Positions 24,955 through 33,945 are shown, counted from the stretch's first letter. The stretch is DNA of 64,000 nucleotides from Streptomyces sp. AV19 (GCF_015999245.1 NZ_JAEAMR010000007.1:170806-234805), one strand, 5' to 3'. Notes: generated by a model from the letters alone, not told the origin. Numbers and translations are program-made.

Positions 24955-25725
24955 CTACCCGGCAGGCACCCCCACCGGCCCACCACCCCAGTGGAACAAC
25001 GCCATCGCCACACTCGTCGCGAGGTTATAACTCGACACCTGCGCCCGCATCGGCAGCGAAACCACCCGATCCGCCCGCCCCCGCAACTCCTCCGACACCC
25101 CATGCCGTTCGGACCCGAACACCAGCACCGCGTCATCGGGAAGAGCCACCGACCGAATGTCGTCCCCGTCCGCGTCCAACGCGAACATGGGCCCCTCCGG
25201 CACGCCTCCCGCCGGCACCCGCTCCACCGCCGTCGCGAAGTGCAACCCCGCCCCGGCCCGCACGGCGTTCTGATGCCACGGATCGAGATCCCCGGTGGTG
25301 ACCACCCCCGTCACCCCGAACCCCGCGGCCAGCCGCACCACGGCCCCCACGTTCCCCAGGTTCCGCGGGTTGTCGAGGACGACGACGGGCGCGCGCCGCG
25401 GCCGGGCCGCCAGCGCGGCCAGGTTCGCGCCCCGCGCCGGCCGCACCGCGAGCCCCGCGACCTCCGTCGTGTGCCCCCGGGGCACCAGCGAGCGCAGGAC
25501 CGCCCGGTCCACCTCCACCATCAGCGCGTCGAGCGCCGCCGAGACGTCCGGGGCCAGCCGCCCGGCCAGCTCCAGCACCCCGCCCCGGTCACTGGTGACG
25601 ACGGGCCCCACCTCGGCCCCGAACCGCAGCGCGTGCTTGAGCGCATGGAATCCGTCGAGCAGCACGGCCGACGGGGCCAGCTCGCCCCACTGCCGCACGG
25701 CGATACCGGTCGCGTCCTCGGTCAT
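24955..25725 (-). CDS. TrmH/SpoU-family RNA 2'-O-methyltransferase
   Basis: 256 residues from ATG 25725 (GAGGGT upstream). The SPOUT knot motifs are clear: VVVLDNPRNLGNVGAVVRLAAGFGVTGVVT, LPDDAVLVFGSERHGVSEELRGRAD and VSLPMRAQVSSYNLATSVAMALFHW. These bind S-adenosylmethionine and position the target ribose in tRNA or rRNA; the exact target is not predictable. No N-terminal RNA-binding helical pair is obvious, but residues 1-100 form a SpoU substrate-binding-like part. Confidence 0.9.
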   Translation of the reverse strand: MTEDATGIAVRQWGELAPSAVLLDGFHALKHALRFGAEVGPVVTSDRGGVLELAGRLAPDVSAALDALMVEVDRAVLRSLVPRGHTTEVAGLAVRPARGANLAALAARPRRAPVVVLDNPRNLGNVGAVVRLAAGFGVTGVVTTGDLDPWHQNAVRAGAGLHFATAVERVPAGGVPEGPMFALDADGDDIRSVALPDDAVLVFGSERHGVSEELRGRADRVVSLPMRAQVSSYNLATSVAMALFHWGGGPVGVPAG

Positions 25726-25769
25726 ACCCTCAACCCTAAGGCCCTGACCTGGGCACAAAGCCCGGGAGA

Positions 25770-27023
25770 TCAGCCCGCACGCACCCTCTCGTGATCCGCC
25801 TCCGCCGCCGCACCGCCCCGCGCCCCGCCCCGCTGCGCGGGAACCCGCGCGGCCACCCACCGCGCCCGCCCCGCCACGAGCTCCCCCGCCCGCCGCAGCC
25901 AGGACGTCGGCAGGAACACCGCGTCCGCGAAGATCATCACGAGCGAGAAGAACGGCAGCCCCAACAGCACCGCGATGCCCACGTGCTCGACCATCATCAG
26001 CACCAGCAGGACGTTCTTCACCCTGCGGTTGAGCAGCGTGAAGGGGAAGGCCGCCTGCATGGCCACCGTGCCGTAGCTGAGCAGCAGCACGACGACACCG
26101 CTGGCCGCGAGCGCGTGCGAGAGCCCGGGCCAGGGCGAGAAGTAGTCCAGGTGCAGGGGGTAGTAGAGGGCGGTGCCGTCCTGCCAGAGCGAGCCCTGGA
26201 TCTTGTACCAGCCGGCCGCGCCATAGATCAGACAGACCTCGCCCATGATCACCAACAGCGCGGCGTTGTGCAGGAGATGACCGAACGCGGCCATGACCGC
26301 CCGCACCTCGCCGCCCGCCAGGTCGTCCCGGAGCCGCACCAGCCACCACACGCCGTGCAGCAGCCACACCGCCCACAGCGCGGCGGCCCAGCCGATGCCC
26401 GGGACGGGACCGTGGTCCGTCCACGTCATCGCGGGATCGGCGAACACCGTCGCCAGAACCAGAGCGACCCCGCAGACGCCCCAGAGCACGACCCCGGTCA
26501 CGTCCCGCCGCGGATCCCGCGGATCCAATCCGCTCCGGGCCGCCCGCCGCGCGCGCCGCGCGTCCAGCGACCACACCTGCCCGCACCGCGTGAACACCGT
26601 GTAGATCGCCATGAGATGGAGGACGTTGTCCCCGCCGTCGCCCACGAAGACGCTGCGGTTCTGCAGCGACAGGACGCCGATCATGTAGAGCACGGACATG
26701 GTCCGGGTCCGCCAGCCGAGCATGAACAGCAGGGCGGTGACCATGGCGAAGAGGTAGACGAGCTTGAACCACCAGCCCTCGCCGGACCACATGAGCACGG
26801 TGAACGCGTGGTTGTCGGCGATCAGCCGACGGGCCAGCTCCCAGCTCCACGGCGCGTCCGGCCCGTACAGCTCCTGGCCGTTGAACCACTCGCGCACCAG
26901 GAAGAACAGCCAGGCGAAGGAGAGGCCGATACGGATCGTGGCCGTCTGGTACGGGCCGAGGGAGGAGCCGGTGACCCGGGCGAAGGCGTCGGCGCAGGTC
27001 CTGCGCCAGGTGGCGGCGCTCAC
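25770..27023 (-). CDS. HTTM-domain multi-pass membrane protein (vitamin K carboxylase-like)
   Basis: 417 residues from GTG 27023, which overlaps the stop of the DUF5819 gene (GTGA) and has GAGG upstream. Multiple hydrophobic helices carry the horizontally transferred transmembrane pattern, including IRIGLSFAWLFFLVREW, LLFMLGWRTRTMSVLYMIGVLSLQNRS, FVGDGGDNVLHLMAIYTVFTRCG and IYGAAGWYKIQGSLWQDGTALYYPLHLDYF. Eukaryotic relatives carboxylate glutamate; the role in Streptomyces is unknown. The last about 30 residues are a cytosolic low-complexity tail. Confidence 0.85.
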   Translation of the reverse strand: MSAATWRRTCADAFARVTGSSLGPYQTATIRIGLSFAWLFFLVREWFNGQELYGPDAPWSWELARRLIADNHAFTVLMWSGEGWWFKLVYLFAMVTALLFMLGWRTRTMSVLYMIGVLSLQNRSVFVGDGGDNVLHLMAIYTVFTRCGQVWSLDARRARRAARSGLDPRDPRRDVTGVVLWGVCGVALVLATVFADPAMTWTDHGPVPGIGWAAALWAVWLLHGVWWLVRLRDDLAGGEVRAVMAAFGHLLHNAALLVIMGEVCLIYGAAGWYKIQGSLWQDGTALYYPLHLDYFSPWPGLSHALAASGVVVLLLSYGTVAMQAAFPFTLLNRRVKNVLLVLMMVEHVGIAVLLGLPFFSLVMIFADAVFLPTSWLRRAGELVAGRARWVAARVPAQRGGARGGAAAEADHERVRAG

Positions 27024-27712
27024 CGGGACCTCACCACGTCCAGGTCGGAGTCGGTGACCCGCCACCAGCCCAGCTCGCGGTAGGCCGGCTTCGTGGCGGG
27101 CTGCCCGGACTGCCCGGCGGCCCACGGCGGCGGTGTGACGGCCGTGGTCACGGACCGCAGCTGGACGCGGTGGAGCCGGGTCCCGTCGCGGTCGAGGTCC
27201 AGGCGCGCGACCGCGAGCCGCCGCAGGTACTCCTCGGCGAGGTCGCCGCGCATGCCCGTGGACTGCCCGCGGTCGTCGTGCGTGTTGCCGTAGAAGTCCC
27301 AGGCGCGGCGCAGCTCGTTCTGCTGCGTGTGGCTGGGGAGGGGGTTGTGGAGGATGGCGGCACCGTCCTGGGCGGAGAGGTCGGTCCAGGACGTGAGCCT
27401 GGTCCGGCCGTCGGGGCCGGTCACCTGGGCGCGGACCTGGACGGCGATGTTCTGCTGAAGCGGATTGGGGGCGAAGAACTTCCAGTTCTGCTCGAACTCG
27501 GGCAGGACATAGTCGCCTATGGTCGCCGCGTGCTGCTTGCTGATCGTATTCGCCGGTGCCACATGCAGGAACATGATCACCAGGTGCGCGGTGGCGGCCA
27601 GCGCGACGGCCACGGCGCCCAGCGCGACGATCCAGCGCGCGGGCCGGGACAGACCGGCGGGCGCGGGTGCGTCCGCGCCCCCCTCCGGCTCGTGTCCGTC
27701 GTCCGTCTCCAT
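27020..27712 (-). CDS. DUF5819-family membrane-anchored protein
   Basis: 230 residues from ATG 27712, giving a short charged N-terminus, one membrane segment ([29 protein letters not shown]) and an outside domain ([59 protein letters not shown]) typical of DUF5819. The frame continues upstream to 27964 but would cross the paaA promoter and operator, so the shorter start is preferred; the ribosome site is weak. Coupled to the HTTM gene, a recurrent partnership, suggesting one membrane system. Confidence 0.82.
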   Translation of the reverse strand: METDDGHEPEGGADAPAPAGLSRPARWIVALGAVAVALAATAHLVIMFLHVAPANTISKQHAATIGDYVLPEFEQNWKFFAPNPLQQNIAVQVRAQVTGPDGRTRLTSWTDLSAQDGAAILHNPLPSHTQQNELRRAWDFYGNTHDDRGQSTGMRGDLAEEYLRRLAVARLDLDRDGTRLHRVQLRSVTTAVTPPPWAAGQSGQPATKPAYRELGWWRVTDSDLDVVRSR

Positions 27713-27858
27713 CCGCGCCCCGATTCCGCTGCGTTCGTTCCTGTGCCGTCGCGCGCCGCCGCGCGGCGCCTCCGCCGGTCCGGCGACCGGCCGCAACCGA
27801 ACGGTACCGAGGCGGTCCCGGCGGCGCAGCGGCCATAGGACCCGATCGCCCTGTGGCG

Positions 27859-27881
27859 TCGTCCACAGGCGGTTATCCACA
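27859..27881. promoter_or_regulatory. Two DnaA-box-like sequences upstream of paaA
   Basis: TCGTCCACA (27859-27867) and TTATCCACA (27873-27881) are direct repeats 14 bases apart in the gap between the DUF5819 gene and paaA. TTATCCACA is a strong DnaA box in general consensus. They lie 40 bases from the PaaR-type site. Confidence 0.5.
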
Positions 27882-27916
27882 GGCTTGACACCTCCCGGGG
27901 CCCGCCTCACCATTGA

Positions 27917-27930
27917 ACCGAACGATCGGT
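27917..27930. promoter_or_regulatory. PaaR-type operator upstream of paaA
   Basis: ACCGAACGATCGGT, the reverse complement of the site at 22808, centred about 66 bases before the paaA ATG. It is followed by extra CGGTCGGTT repeats that may extend binding. Confidence 0.65.
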
Positions 27931-27989
27931 CGGTCGGTTCGCGCCGGGTCGTTCCCGATCGCACCGGACCTCACCGGAGGGGGCATCGC

Positions 27990-28967
27990 ATGACGACGGC
28001 AGCACCGGAGACGGTGGACACGGCGACCCTGGAAGCCGTGTTCGAGGCGGCGGTCGCCGCCGACGAACGCATCGAGCCGCGCGACTGGATGCCGGACGCC
28101 TACCGCGCCACCCTGGTGCGGCAGATAGCGCAGCACGCCCACTCCGAGATCATCGGCATGCAGCCCGAGGCCAACTGGATCACCAGGGCCCCTTCACTGC
28201 GGCGCAAGGCGATCCTGATGGCCAAGGTGCAGGACGAGGCGGGCCACGGCCTCTACCTCTACAGCGCCGCCGAGACCCTCGGCGTCGGCCGCGACGAGCT
28301 GCTCGACAAGCTCCACTCCGGCCGCCAGAAGTACTCCTCGATCTTCAACTACCCCACCCTGACCTGGGCCGACGTAGGCGCGATCGGCTGGCTCGTGGAC
28401 GGCGCGGCGATCACCAACCAGGTCCCGCTGTGCCGCTGCTCCTACGGGCCGTACGCGCGGGCCATGGTCCGTGTCTGCAAGGAGGAGTCCTTCCACCAGC
28501 GCCAGGGCTACGAGCTGCTGCTCGCCCTCAGCCGGGGCACCGAGGCCCAGCACGCGATGGCCCAGGACGCGGTGGACCGCTGGTGGTGGCCGTCCCTGAT
28601 GATGTTCGGCCCGCCGGACGGCGAGTCCGCGCACTCCGCCCAGTCGATGGCCTGGAAGATCAAGCGCCACTCCAACGACGAGCTGCGCCAGCGCTTCGTC
28701 GACATCTGCGTCCCCCAGGCCGAGTCCCTCGGCCTCACCCTCCCCGACCCCGGCCTCCGGTGGAACGAGGAGCGCGGCCACCACGACTTCGGCCCCATCG
28801 ACTGGGACGAGTTCCACCAGGTCCTCCGCGGCAACGGCCCGTGCAACGAGCAGCGCCTCGCCCGGCGCCGGAAGGCCCACGAGGACGGCGCATGGGTGCG
28901 CGAGGCGGCCCTGGCCCACGCGGCGAAGCACACCACCCCCACCGAGCACCCGGAGGCGAGCGCATGA
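27990..28967 (+). CDS. paaA: 1,2-phenylacetyl-CoA epoxidase subunit PaaA (catalytic)
   Basis: 325 residues from ATG 27990 (GGAGG 9 bases upstream). It is a bacterial multicomponent monooxygenase of ferritin-like fold with diiron ligands in helices such as [22 protein letters not shown] (E..H) and [18 protein letters not shown] (E..H). With PaaC and PaaB it epoxidises the aromatic ring of phenylacetyl-CoA. First gene of the coupled paaABCDE operon; the stop overlaps the paaB start (ATGA). Confidence 0.97.
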   Translation: MTTAAPETVDTATLEAVFEAAVAADERIEPRDWMPDAYRATLVRQIAQHAHSEIIGMQPEANWITRAPSLRRKAILMAKVQDEAGHGLYLYSAAETLGVGRDELLDKLHSGRQKYSSIFNYPTLTWADVGAIGWLVDGAAITNQVPLCRCSYGPYARAMVRVCKEESFHQRQGYELLLALSRGTEAQHAMAQDAVDRWWWPSLMMFGPPDGESAHSAQSMAWKIKRHSNDELRQRFVDICVPQAESLGLTLPDPGLRWNEERGHHDFGPIDWDEFHQVLRGNGPCNEQRLARRRKAHEDGAWVREAALAHAAKHTTPTEHPEASA

Positions 28968-29251
28968 CCGGCACCGACTGGCCCCTGTGGGAGGTGTTCG
29001 TGCGCAGCAGGCGCGGCCTGTCGCACACCCACGCCGGCAGCCTGCACGCCCCGGACGCGCAGCTGGCCCTGCGCAACGCGCGCGACCTGTACACCCGGCG
29101 CTCCGAGGGCGTCTCCATCTGGGTGGTGCCCTCGAAGACGATCACCGCCTCGTCGCCGGACGAGAAGGACCCCTTCTTCGAGCCCGCCGCCGACAAGGCG
29201 TACCGCCACCCCACCTTCTACGAGATCCCCGAAGGGGTGCGGCACCTGTGA
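28964..29251 (+). CDS. paaB: 1,2-phenylacetyl-CoA epoxidase subunit PaaB
   Basis: 95 residues, normal for Paa[52 protein letters not shown] is the family signature. PaaB is a small bridging subunit needed for the oligomeric epoxidase. Its start lies in the ATGA overlap with paaA and its stop overlaps the paaC start. Confidence 0.96.
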   Translation: MTGTDWPLWEVFVRSRRGLSHTHAGSLHAPDAQLALRNARDLYTRRSEGVSIWVVPSKTITASSPDEKDPFFEPAADKAYRHPTFYEIPEGVRHL

Positions 29252-29985
29252 CTCCTGTACCACCCATGAACGCCGTACCGCCCACGGCCGCCCTCGCGCT
29301 CGGCGACGACGCCCTGGTCCTCTCCCACCGGCTGGGGGAGTGGGCCGGCCGGGCACCCGTCCTGGAGGAGGAGGTCGCGCTCGCCAACATCGCCCTCGAC
29401 CTGCTCGGCCAGGCCCGCACCCTGCTCTCCCTCACCGGCGACGAGGACGAGCTGGCCTACCTCCGCGACGAGCGCGCCTTCCGCAACGTCCAGCTCGTCG
29501 AGCAGCCCAACGGCGACTTCGCCGCCACCATCGCCCGCCAGCTCTGCTTCTCCACCTACCAGCACCTGCTGTACGGCCGGCTGGCGGACGGCGACGGCCC
29601 GTTCGCCCCCCTGGCCGCCAAGGCCGTCAAGGAGACCGCCTACCACCGCGACCACGCCGAGCAGTGGACCCTGCGGCTCGGCGACGGCACACCGGAGAGC
29701 CACGGGCGGATGCAGCGCGCCGTGGACGGCCTCTGGCGCTACACCGGCGAGCTCTTCCAGCCCGTCGAGGGCCTCCCGGAGATCGACTGGCCCGCCCTGC
29801 GGGACGCGTGGACGGCCCTGGTCACCGACACGCTGCAACAGGCGACCCTGGAGACACCCGCCGGGCCGCAGTCGGCCGCCTGGGCGGCGGGGGCCGGCCG
29901 CCAGGGCGTCCACACCGAGCCCTTCGGCCGCATGCTCGCCGAGATGCAGCACCTGCACCGCAGCCACCCGGGGGCGACATGGTGA
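29248..29985 (+). CDS. paaC: 1,2-phenylacetyl-CoA epoxidase subunit PaaC (structural)
   Basis: 245 residues from GTG 29248 (GTGA overlap with paaB; GAAGGGG upstream); an ATG at 29266 is an alternative. The ferritin-like PaaC pattern is visible: LGEWAGRAPVLEEEVALANIALDLLGQAR, DELAYLRDERAFRNVQLVEQPNGDFA, AVKETAYHRDHAEQW. PaaC pairs with PaaA but lacks a working diiron centre. The stop overlaps the paaD start. Confidence 0.96.
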   Translation: MTPVPPMNAVPPTAALALGDDALVLSHRLGEWAGRAPVLEEEVALANIALDLLGQARTLLSLTGDEDELAYLRDERAFRNVQLVEQPNGDFAATIARQLCFSTYQHLLYGRLADGDGPFAPLAAKAVKETAYHRDHAEQWTLRLGDGTPESHGRMQRAVDGLWRYTGELFQPVEGLPEIDWPALRDAWTALVTDTLQQATLETPAGPQSAAWAAGAGRQGVHTEPFGRMLAEMQHLHRSHPGATW

Positions 29986-30509
29986 CGACCCCGACGCCCC
30001 TGGAGGAGCGGCTCCGCGCCCTGGCCGGCGCCGTCCCGGACCCGGAGCTGCCCGTGATCACCCTGGAAGAGCTGGGGGTCCTGCGCGACCTGCGCGTCAC
30101 CGCCCCCGGCCGGGTCGAGGTGGAGCTCACCCCCACCTACACCGGCTGCCCCGCCGTCGAGGCCATGTCCGCCGACATCGAGCGCGTCCTGCACGAACAG
30201 GGCATGGCCGAGGTATCCGTGCACACCGTGCTCTCTCCCGCCTGGTCCACGGACGACATCACGGCCGAAGGGCGCCGCAAGCTGGCCGCGTCCGGCATCG
30301 CGCCGCCCCGCCCCGGGGGCCCGGTCGCCGTGGAGCTGGGCCCCACCCGGCTCGCCGCGAGCCCCGGCGGACCGGCGGAGCCGGTGCGCTGCCCGCACTG
30401 CGGCTCCACCGAGACCACGCTGCTCAGCCGCTTCTCCTCCACCGCCTGCAAGGCCCTGCGCCGCTGCGAGGCGTGCCGCGAACCCTTCGACCACTTCAAG
30501 GAGTTGTGA
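29979..30509 (+). CDS. paaD: Phenylacetate oxygenase assembly protein PaaD (DUF59/MIP18-like)
   Basis: 176 residues from ATG 29979 (GTG 29982 is an in-frame alternative). The N-terminal MIP18-type domain has VPDPELPVITLEELGVLRDL and TPTYTGCPAVEAM with the conserved Cys; the C-terminus is a four-Cys zinc-ribbon-like segment (CPHCGSTETTLLSRFSSTACKALRRCEACREPF). PaaD is thought to help Fe-S or iron-centre assembly of the epoxidase. Its TGA overlaps the paaE ATG. Confidence 0.95.
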   Translation: MVTTPTPLEERLRALAGAVPDPELPVITLEELGVLRDLRVTAPGRVEVELTPTYTGCPAVEAMSADIERVLHEQGMAEVSVHTVLSPAWSTDDITAEGRRKLAASGIAPPRPGGPVAVELGPTRLAASPGGPAEPVRCPHCGSTETTLLSRFSSTACKALRRCEACREPFDHFKEL

Positions 30510-31591
30510 TGGCAGCGGCCCGCCACGGCGTCTTCCACCCCCTGCGGATCTCCGCCGTCGACCCGCTCACCGACGACGCGGTCGCCCTCACCTTTGAGGT
30601 GCCCGAGGAGCTGCGCGAGGAATTCCGCCACGCGCCCGGCCAGCACCTGGCGCTGCGCCGCCGGGTCGAGGGCACCGAGGTGCGCCGCACCTACTCCGTC
30701 TGCGGGCAGGCGCCGGCCCCCGGCGACGGCGGGCCGCGCACGCTGCGCGTGGGCGTCCGGCTTGTGGACGGCGGAGCGTTCTCGACCTACGCCTTCAAGG
30801 AACTGGCCGTGGGCGACACGCTGGATGTGATGACGCCGGCCGGCCGCTTCGTCCTGGAGCCGCGCCCCGGGCACTTCGCCGCGATCGTGGGCGGCAGCGG
30901 GATAACTCCCGTCCTGTGCATAGCCGCCACGCTGCTCGCCCGCGAGCCGTCGGCCCGGTTCACTCTGCTGCGCAGCGACCGCACGACGGCCTCCACGATG
31001 TTCCTGGAGGAGGTGGCCGACCTCAAGGACCGCTACCCGGGCCGCCTCCAGGTCGTCCAGACCCTCTCCCGCGAGGAGCAGCAGGCGGGCCCCGCCTCCG
31101 GCCGCCTGGACGAGGAGCGGCTGACCGCCCTGCTCCCGGCGCTGCTCCCGGTGGACGCGGTGGACGGCTGGTTCCTGTGCGGCCCGCACGGACTGGTCAT
31201 GGGCGCCGAACGGGCCCTGCGCGGGCTGGGAGTGGCCCGCGGGCGGATCCACGAGGAGATCTTCCACGTCGAGGATGCGGCGGCGCCGCGCACTTCGGCC
31301 CCCGCGTCCCCCGCGCACAGCACGGTCTCCGCGACGCTCCACGGCCGTGGCGGCACATGGCCCGTCCAGGACGGGGAGTCCCTGCTGGAGGCGGTCCTCC
31401 GCAACCGCCCGGACGCGCCGTACGCGTGCAAGGGCGGTGTGTGCGGCACGTGCCGGGCGTTCCTCGTCTCGGGCGAAGTCCAGATGGACCGCAACTTCGC
31501 GCTGGAGGAAGAGGAGTTGGAGTCCGGCTACGTCCTGGCATGCCAGTCGCACCCGACGACGGAGCAGGTGGAACTGGACTTCGACCGCTGA
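30509..31591 (+). CDS. paaE: 1,2-phenylacetyl-CoA epoxidase reductase subunit PaaE
   Basis: 360 residues from ATG 30509, with AAGGAG 5 bases upstream inside paaD. Three modules: an FAD domain (RRTYSVCG), an NAD(P)H domain (GGSGITPVLCIAATLL) and a C-terminal plant-type 2Fe-2S ferredoxin with CKGGVCGTCRAF and a later Cys in VLACQSHP. It passes electrons from NADPH to PaaA. Last gene of the operon, followed by a strong hairpin. Confidence 0.96.
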   Translation: MAAARHGVFHPLRISAVDPLTDDAVALTFEVPEELREEFRHAPGQHLALRRRVEGTEVRRTYSVCGQAPAPGDGGPRTLRVGVRLVDGGAFSTYAFKELAVGDTLDVMTPAGRFVLEPRPGHFAAIVGGSGITPVLCIAATLLAREPSARFTLLRSDRTTASTMFLEEVADLKDRYPGRLQVVQTLSREEQQAGPASGRLDEERLTALLPALLPVDAVDGWFLCGPHGLVMGAERALRGLGVARGRIHEEIFHVEDAAAPRTSAPASPAHSTVSATLHGRGGTWPVQDGESLLEAVLRNRPDAPYACKGGVCGTCRAFLVSGEVQMDRNFALEEEELESGYVLACQSHPTTEQVELDFDR

Positions 31592-31617
31592 CCGGACGGG
31601 CTGTTCAGCCCGTCCGG
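31592..31617. terminator. Terminator after paaE
   Basis: CCGGACGGGCT-GTTC-AGCCCGTCCGG, a perfect 11-base stem with a 4-base loop starting at the base after the paaE stop. Confidence 0.85.
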
Positions 31618-31690
31618 CGTCTGAGGACACCCGCGCGGAGCGCGCGAGAAACGGCGAAAGTGGGGGTACCCCCTCCGGGGGAGGGGGTGG
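31613..31690. repeat. Second copy of the REP-like element
   Basis: TCCGGCGTCTGAGGAC (31613-31628), then GCGCGGAGCGCGC, then a GAAACGGCGAAAGTGGGGGT-type block (31648-31685) match blocks of the element at 24640-24954 in the same order and orientation. This copy lacks the central hairpins. It again lies between convergent genes (paaE and rhodanese). Confidence 0.75.
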
Positions 31691-31699
31691 GGCAAACCC

Positions 31700-32047
31700 C
31701 TAAATCACCGCACCCGCCGCGCCATTCGCACTCACCACCGGCCGCCCCGCCGCCGCCCAGGCCTCCATGCCGCCCGCGACGTTCGCCGCGTCCACGCCCT
31801 GCTGGAGCAGGTACGCCGTCACCTGCGCCGAGCGCCCGCCCGAGCGGCAGATCACGTTCACCCGCCGCCCGTCGTCGATCGTGTCCGACAGCTCGACGTA
31901 CCGCGCGGCGAATTCGCTCATCGGCACGTGCAGCGCGTCCTCCACGTGCCCGGCCTCCCACTCGTCGTTCTCGCGCACATCGAGCAGGAAGTCCCCCGCC
32001 GAGAGATCGTCGACACTGACCGTGGGCACACTGGATCCGAAAGTCAT
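31700..32047 (-). CDS. Rhodanese-like sulfurtransferase domain protein
   Basis: 115 residues, one rhodanese domain: DFLLDVRENDEWEAGHVEDALHVPM and the active-site loop VICRSGGRSAQVTAYLL, with the persulfide-forming Cys. Single-domain rhodaneses move sulfur between thiols; the partner is not known. It starts at ATG 32047, 10 bases downstream of the J-domain gene stop, so the two are probably cotranscribed. Confidence 0.92.
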   Translation of the reverse strand: MTFGSSVPTVSVDDLSAGDFLLDVRENDEWEAGHVEDALHVPMSEFAARYVELSDTIDDGRRVNVICRSGGRSAQVTAYLLQQGVDAANVAGGMEAWAAAGRPVVSANGAAGAVI

Positions 32048-32057
32048 GCGCCCGACG

Positions 32058-32873
32058 CTACCCGAACCGCTGACCGGTCAGTCCCGCCAGCCGGGCCTCC
32101 CGCTCGGCGATCTGCGTCAGCAGCCCGCCCGAGACCTCCTCCAGCAGCCCGTCCGGGTCGTCCGGCGCCATCTTGATCATCGAGCCGATCGCGGACGCCT
32201 CCAGCTCCGCCGCCGCCGCCGAGAGCATCTCCTTGCGCCGCGCCAGCCACTCCAGCCGCGCGTAGAGCTCCTCGGCGCGGCTCGGCCGCCGCTGCGCGGG
32301 AACCGGCCCCGCCGCCCACTCCTCGGCCAGCTCCAGCAGTTGGGCCTCGTCCCCCGCCGCGTACGCCGCGTTGACGCGCACCATGAAGGACTCACGCCGC
32401 CTCCGGTCGCCCTCGTCGGGCGCCAGGTCGGGGTGGGCACGGCGGACCAGCTCGCGGTACGCCTTGCGGGCCCCGTCACCGGGCCGCACCCGCTGCGGCG
32501 GGCGGACGGACTGCCCGGTGAGCATCGCCGACGCCTCGGGCGGGAACCCCTCCGAATCCAGCCAGTCCCCGAAGAGCTCCTGCACCCCGGGCATCGGCTG
32601 GACCAGCGCCCGCGCCTCCCGGGCCCGCCGCAGGTCCTCCGGATCGCCGGAGTGCGCCGCGACGGCCTCGGCGATCAGCGCGTCCAGCTCCTCCAGCCGC
32701 GCGTACAGGGGCCCGAGCCGCTGGTGGTGCAGGCGGGAGAAGTTCTCCACCTCCACGCGGAAGGTCTCCACGGCGATCTCGAACTCGATCAGCGCCTGCT
32801 CGGCCGCCCGTACGGCCTGTTCCAGCCGCTCGGTGCCGGGCTCCGACGGAACTTCGGTCTCCGGATTCGTCAC
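32058..32873 (-). CDS. J-domain-containing protein
   Basis: 271 residues from GTG 32873. The N-terminal half is a coiled-coil-like helical region (LEQAVRAAEQALIEFEIAVETFRVEVENFSRLHHQRLGPLYARLEELDALI). A J-like segment has ARKAYRELVRRAHPDLAPDEGDRRRRESFMVRVNAAY, with the HPD that stimulates DnaK ATPase. A helical C-terminus follows. It is not a canonical DnaJ (no Gly/Phe or zinc regions). Client and partner are unknown. Confidence 0.87.
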   Translation of the reverse strand: MTNPETEVPSEPGTERLEQAVRAAEQALIEFEIAVETFRVEVENFSRLHHQRLGPLYARLEELDALIAEAVAAHSGDPEDLRRAREARALVQPMPGVQELFGDWLDSEGFPPEASAMLTGQSVRPPQRVRPGDGARKAYRELVRRAHPDLAPDEGDRRRRESFMVRVNAAYAAGDEAQLLELAEEWAAGPVPAQRRPSRAEELYARLEWLARRKEMLSAAAAELEASAIGSMIKMAPDDPDGLLEEVSGGLLTQIAEREARLAGLTGQRFG

Positions 32874-32890
32874 CCGCCCAGCGTACGAGC

Positions 32891-33916
32891 TCAGACGCCG
32901 ACCGCCTCCTCCATCTCCTCCTCCGCCTCGGCGGCCCGGGCGGACTTCACGTGCCCCCGCCGCTCCACGGCCCACGCGGCGCCCAGCACCACGAGCCCGA
33001 CCGCGAGCCAGGCCACCAGCGTCCCGACGTACCCGCCGAGCCCGTACCCGTCGAAGTACACGAGGCTGCGCGTGCCCTCGACGAAGCCGGCGCCGTTCCA
33101 GAAGCCGTGCAGCCCCCTGAAGAAGCCGTTCTGGAGCTCGGGCCGGAAGACGCCGCCGGAGCTGGTGAAGTTCAGCATGACGAACAGCACCATCACACCC
33201 AGCGTCGTCCAGCGCTTGAGGAAGGTGTGCAGCCCGGTCCCGGCGAACAGCACGCCCGCCGAGTAGACCCAGGCCAGCCCCCACGTGCCCCACAGCCCGT
33301 GCTCGACCAGGTGGAAGACGGGCCCGGCCAGCACCGTCCCGATCACGCTCACCACCAGCGACACGGCCGCGGCCAGCGCCGCCCGCACCTTCAGCGGCAG
33401 CGCGCCGCCGGCCCCGCCGATCACGGCGACCGAGGCGTACGAGCCGATGCTCAGCGCGACGAGCAGGAAGAAGATGCCCTGCCCGGTCGGGTCGTGCCCG
33501 GCGGGCGGGACGACGTCGGTCACCTTCAGCGGGGCGCCCTGCCGCGCGGCCACCGGCGTGAACACCTTCTGCACGGCCGACGCCGTGGTGTCCGACCCCG
33601 CCGTGGCCACCAGCAGCTCGGGAGCGCGCCGGTCCGGCACGTACGCCCCGAAGACGTCCCGGTGCTCCAGCGCCCGCACCGCCGCGTCCCGGTCCGCCAC
33701 CGTGCGGACGGACAGCTTGTCGCCCGCCTTCTCGCCGATCGCCGCCGCCAGGTGCCCGGCGCGCGCGCCGGAGCCGACGACCGCCACCGGCAGCCCGTGC
33801 GGCGACGGCTGGGCGAAGGCACCGAGGTAGGCGAGCCCCATGCCGACGCACATCAGCAACGGGGTGAGCAGGTGGGTCAGCACGTGCCGGAGCGCGCTGC
33901 GCGTCGCGGGCCTCAT
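32891..33916 (-). CDS. YhgE/Pip-like (ABC-2 transporter-related) membrane protein
   Basis: 341 residues from ATG 33916, with GGAGAGGGG upstream. One N-terminal membrane helix, a soluble outside domain (LPVAVVGSGARAGHLAAAIG ... VFGAYVP), then a C-terminal block of about five helices with VMLNFTSSGGVFRPELQNGFFRGLHGFWNGAGFVEG, which resembles the YhgE/DUF3533 family. Divergent from the MarR gene at 34001, so it is a probable MarR target; export of a toxic compound is a reasonable guess. Confidence 0.75.
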   Translation of the reverse strand: MRPATRSALRHVLTHLLTPLLMCVGMGLAYLGAFAQPSPHGLPVAVVGSGARAGHLAAAIGEKAGDKLSVRTVADRDAAVRALEHRDVFGAYVPDRRAPELLVATAGSDTTASAVQKVFTPVAARQGAPLKVTDVVPPAGHDPTGQGIFFLLVALSIGSYASVAVIGGAGGALPLKVRAALAAAVSLVVSVIGTVLAGPVFHLVEHGLWGTWGLAWVYSAGVLFAGTGLHTFLKRWTTLGVMVLFVMLNFTSSGGVFRPELQNGFFRGLHGFWNGAGFVEGTRSLVYFDGYGLGGYVGTLVAWLAVGLVVLGAAWAVERRGHVKSARAAEAEEEMEEAVGV

Positions 33917-33945
33917 GGGCACCCCTCTCCAGAATGGTTGGCTTA

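Noticed and set aside
21225..31591. A new aromatic pathway
   Set aside because: All genes fit the known phenylacetyl-CoA epoxidase route; paaG, paaF, paaJ and paaK homologues are simply outside the window.
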